Positions 61,967 through 64,000 of a DNA stretch of 64,000 bases are shown piece by piece. This DNA is from Ornithinibacillus gellani (GTDB taxonomy: Bacteria; Bacillota; Bacilli; Bacillales; Amphibacillaceae): the NCBI RefSeq assembly GCF_003730295.1, contig NZ_QTSZ01000051.1, positions 62,001 through 126,000 of the forward strand, in the 5' to 3' direction. The notes beneath the pieces were generated by a model. It did not search any database. It had not been told where the DNA came from and saw only the letters and a program-made list of their open reading frames with translations. Made by a program: the position numbers and the translations under genes. The first letter of the stretch is position 1. Every line of letters starts with the position of its first letter.

Positions 61967-63253
61967 CTATGATTTCTTCTTGAAAACTTTGATACCGACA
62001 TAATAAATGACCCCACTGATTATCAGTGAATTGATGGAAGGAATACCGATTGTCATCGTATATCCGGCTACAAATCCAGCCGCCCAGGCAATCAGTGTCA
62101 CCGGATGAATGCCCTCCACATGCTCCGGTAATTTCCCCTCTGCTCGCGACTCATCCAATGCCTTGCGATGGGTGCGCAAAATGAAGTATTCCACTACGAT
62201 AATCCCGGCAATTGGCGGAACCAGCACCCCTAGGAATACGAGAAAATCAACAAAGTAATCCAGTATGCCAAGGATGGAAAGAAGCGTACCAATGACCCCA
62301 ATGACGAGCGTCACCATACCGCGGTTCAATTTCACCTTAAAAATAGAATCAAAAATATTGGTAAAGCCTAACGAAGAAGAATATAAGTTTAAATTATTAA
62401 TTTTTACCGTTGATAGAATCACGACGAGCGCGCCAAACCAGCCCGAAGTTTGGACCATGATGCTGACAACGTCACTCGTTCTAGCGGCCAGCGCCAGCAA
62501 TACGGCAATCAAATTGATTCCTAATTCACCGATAAGAACACCGATTGTCGCCATCCAAAATACATCTTTTCCACTTTTCGCAAATCGGGTAAAGTCTGGT
62601 GTAATCACTGCTCCGATAATAAAGCCACCCGCAACCATTGTCGTTGCTGCGCCCATGGATAAAGGATCCCCAGCTGGAGTCGCCGCAATTAAATCCGGCA
62701 GCGAATGCTCGCTTAGCACGTGAAAAATACCAAAGCTGATCGCCAGCAGGAATGCTGGAACGGTAATCGATGCGACAATACTTAATAATTTAAACCCAAA
62801 TATAACAAGAATCGTCACGCTCAAGCCGGTAATCGTTGCTGCGATTGGCAGCGATAATTTTCCACCGGTTGCTTGAACAATTCCCTCCGCAAATACGGAG
62901 TTCTGCACGCCAAACCAGCCGATACAGGAAATCGCAATCACACCGCCGATAATACTGGAACCATAGCGACCAAAGCCTGTCCACCTGGATAATAGACTGG
63001 TCGACAGCCCCTCCCGCGCACCAGCATATCCGAGCAGAAAACTAATCACCTGTAAAATGACACTCCCGAGTATGGTCGCCCAAACGGCCTGCCAAAAAGT
63101 CATTCCGTAACCCAAGGAAGCACCGAGGATAAATTGAGAAATCGTCGCCAACGCCCCAACTCGAATAATCGTAATACTCCATAGCGATTGTCGCGCCGAC
63201 ATCGGCACCCTTGTTAGCGAATAATCATCGCCAATATTTGCTTTGTTCCCCAT
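61967..63253 (-). CDS. NCS1-family nucleobase/hydantoin permease (CodB-like)
   Basis: A 428-residue transporter with about 12 helices: the N-terminal YSLTRVPMSARQSLWSI, LGASLGYGMTFWQAVWA, and SRWTGFGRYGSSIIGG are typical of the cytosine permease branch of NCS1. It imports the substrate of the HyuA/DUF917 pair, likely a purine- or pyrimidine-type base, a hydantoin or an allantoin-like ring, with a cation. I start at ATG 63253 after GGAGGG; a longer reading to 63295 has no ribosome site. Confidence 0.88.
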   Translation of the reverse strand: MGNKANIGDDYSLTRVPMSARQSLWSITIIRVGALATISQFILGASLGYGMTFWQAVWATILGSVILQVISFLLGYAGAREGLSTSLLSRWTGFGRYGSSIIGGVIAISCIGWFGVQNSVFAEGIVQATGGKLSLPIAATITGLSVTILVIFGFKLLSIVASITVPAFLLAISFGIFHVLSEHSLPDLIAATPAGDPLSMGAATTMVAGGFIIGAVITPDFTRFAKSGKDVFWMATIGVLIGELGINLIAVLLALAARTSDVVSIMVQTSGWFGALVVILSTVKINNLNLYSSSLGFTNIFDSIFKVKLNRGMVTLVIGVIGTLLSILGILDYFVDFLVFLGVLVPPIAGIIVVEYFILRTHRKALDESRAEGKLPEHVEGIHPVTLIAWAAGFVAGYTMTIGIPSINSLIISGVIYYVGIKVFKKKS

Positions 63254-63373
63254 TGTCCTTCCCTCCTGTTGTTGTTTGTCATGTATGCCATACATGGGGA
63301 TTCACACCCACCTATATTGAAATATTCTGTATATTTAACGTAACCAAAGGAACACGCTGTCCAACGCGTGATG

Positions 63374-63967
63374 TTAACCTTTATACGCCTTGTTCAAATC
63401 CTCGAGCAACGCATACATAATATGATTGGCCAGCCGCAGCTGCTCATCGAAATCTTGCTGATCGTATAACTTGATCCCCCAAAAGATGCCATTCCCAATC
63501 AACACAAACTGCTTAATCACGCGATCCATTTCTTCCGCAGTGATTCCGGGATAGCTCTCCTGAAGCATGGATTCCAATGATTCGACGAGCCAAGCATTAT
63601 AACGCGCCATATGGTGATGAAGATCCTTCGAAACCTCTTCGGAAATCGGCGAAGTAACAAGCGAAATATACGCATTCGTTGCCTGCATATCCCCTTTATG
63701 GTGCGCCGCAATCCCCGCAAACATCGCCGTCAACACCTCTTCAATCGGCTTTCCCTTCGTTTCCTCAACAATCCGCTTCATCTTCCAAAAGTGATCATCC
63801 AAAAGCTGTTGAAAAGCAGCAATAAACAACTCCTCTTTATTCTTATAAAAAAAATAAATCGACGCCGCCTTAATCCCCACCTCATCAGCAACCTTCTTCA
63901 TCGTCGCACCTTGATAACCATGCAACGCATACTGCTTCACCGCAGCCTTAATCAGCTTCTTACGCAA
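63374..63967 (-). CDS. TetR-family transcriptional regulator
   Basis: A 197-residue regulator: the N-terminal helix-turn-helix is standard (LIKAAVKQYALHGYQGATMKKVADEVGIKAASIYFFYKNKEELFIAAF), followed by an all-helical ligand domain. It lies directly upstream of the permease operon in the same direction, with about 120 bp between, and is probably the local repressor. TTG start at 63967 after a GGTGGGG stretch; the upstream region is cut by the window end. Confidence 0.85.
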   Translation of the reverse strand: MRKKLIKAAVKQYALHGYQGATMKKVADEVGIKAASIYFFYKNKEELFIAAFQQLLDDHFWKMKRIVEETKGKPIEEVLTAMFAGIAAHHKGDMQATNAYISLVTSPISEEVSKDLHHHMARYNAWLVESLESMLQESYPGITAEEMDRVIKQFVLIGNGIFWGIKLYDQQDFDEQLRLANHIMYALLEDLNKAYKG

Positions 63968-64000
63968 TCCCCACCACCACCTAATAAGTGTTAGGTTGGA

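Overview
The window reads as part of a low-GC Bacillaceae chromosome (Oceanobacillus/Virgibacillus-like). The signs are strong AGGAGG-type ribosome sites, frequent TTG/GTG starts, CcpA cre-like boxes, a YwqC/D/E-type tyrosine kinase system, and YugN, DUF378 and YvbJ/TcaA-type genes. I see no rRNA, tRNA, CRISPR array, insertion sequence or intact prophage. Most genes are on the minus strand.

Layout. 1-19.4 kb is an exopolysaccharide/capsule locus transcribed right to left: Wzz-like modulator, tyrosine kinase, PHP phosphatase, a LuxR-type response regulator, then sugar-nucleotide enzymes (CapD-type dehydratase, DegT aminotransferase, ATP-grasp ligase, two SDR epimerases, UDP-ManNAc pathway), a PglC-like initiating transferase, two glycosyltransferases, Wzy and Wzx, and a separate nucleotidyltransferase. 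19.8-22.8 kb holds a LysM/NlpC-P60 cell-wall hydrolase, a small secreted protein and an Amidase_6 protein. 23.3-32.5 kb is a peptide and amino-acid scavenging operon: OppA lipoprotein, M20 dipeptidase, M24 peptidase, XRE-cupin regulator, DHDPS-like lyase and a two-gene flavoprotein dehydrogenase. It looks like use of (hydroxy)proline-containing peptides. 33-47.5 kb carries a modular secreted GH31 glycosidase and a mannose/GalNAc-type PTS, each near its own GntR regulator. Then follow a polysaccharide deacetylase, an AbrB-RelE-type toxin-antitoxin pair, a cluster of zinc-ribbon membrane proteins, small conserved genes, and at 59.3-64 kb a permease/DUF917/HyuA operon with a TetR regulator.

The most unusual content is an extensive family of nested repeats between genes from about 39 to 59.3 kb, with a decayed copy near 23.1 kb. 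Two kinds of 21-bp monomer (core ATGCGA[C/G]TT, class A; core GC[G/T]CGA[C/G]TT, class B) form arrays separated by short hairpins of two alternating types (GAAATCGGC/GCCGATTTC and GGAATCGGC/GCCGATTCC). At 40.0-41.3 kb they build a higher-order repeat of roughly 310-375 bp. All copies point the same way, and the hairpin stems show compensatory changes. Two other minisatellites (45-bp and 48-bp units) lie just upstream of the GH31 gene and the PTS operon; for the PTS the best promoter/operator is on the far side of the repeats. The many long open frames over these arrays are almost certainly not genes.

Two genes (32.6 kb and 53.6 kb) are each split by one in-frame TAA, with clear homologous or open coding sequence continuing in the same frame. 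All assignments come from reading the sequence and known family motifs; no searches were run.
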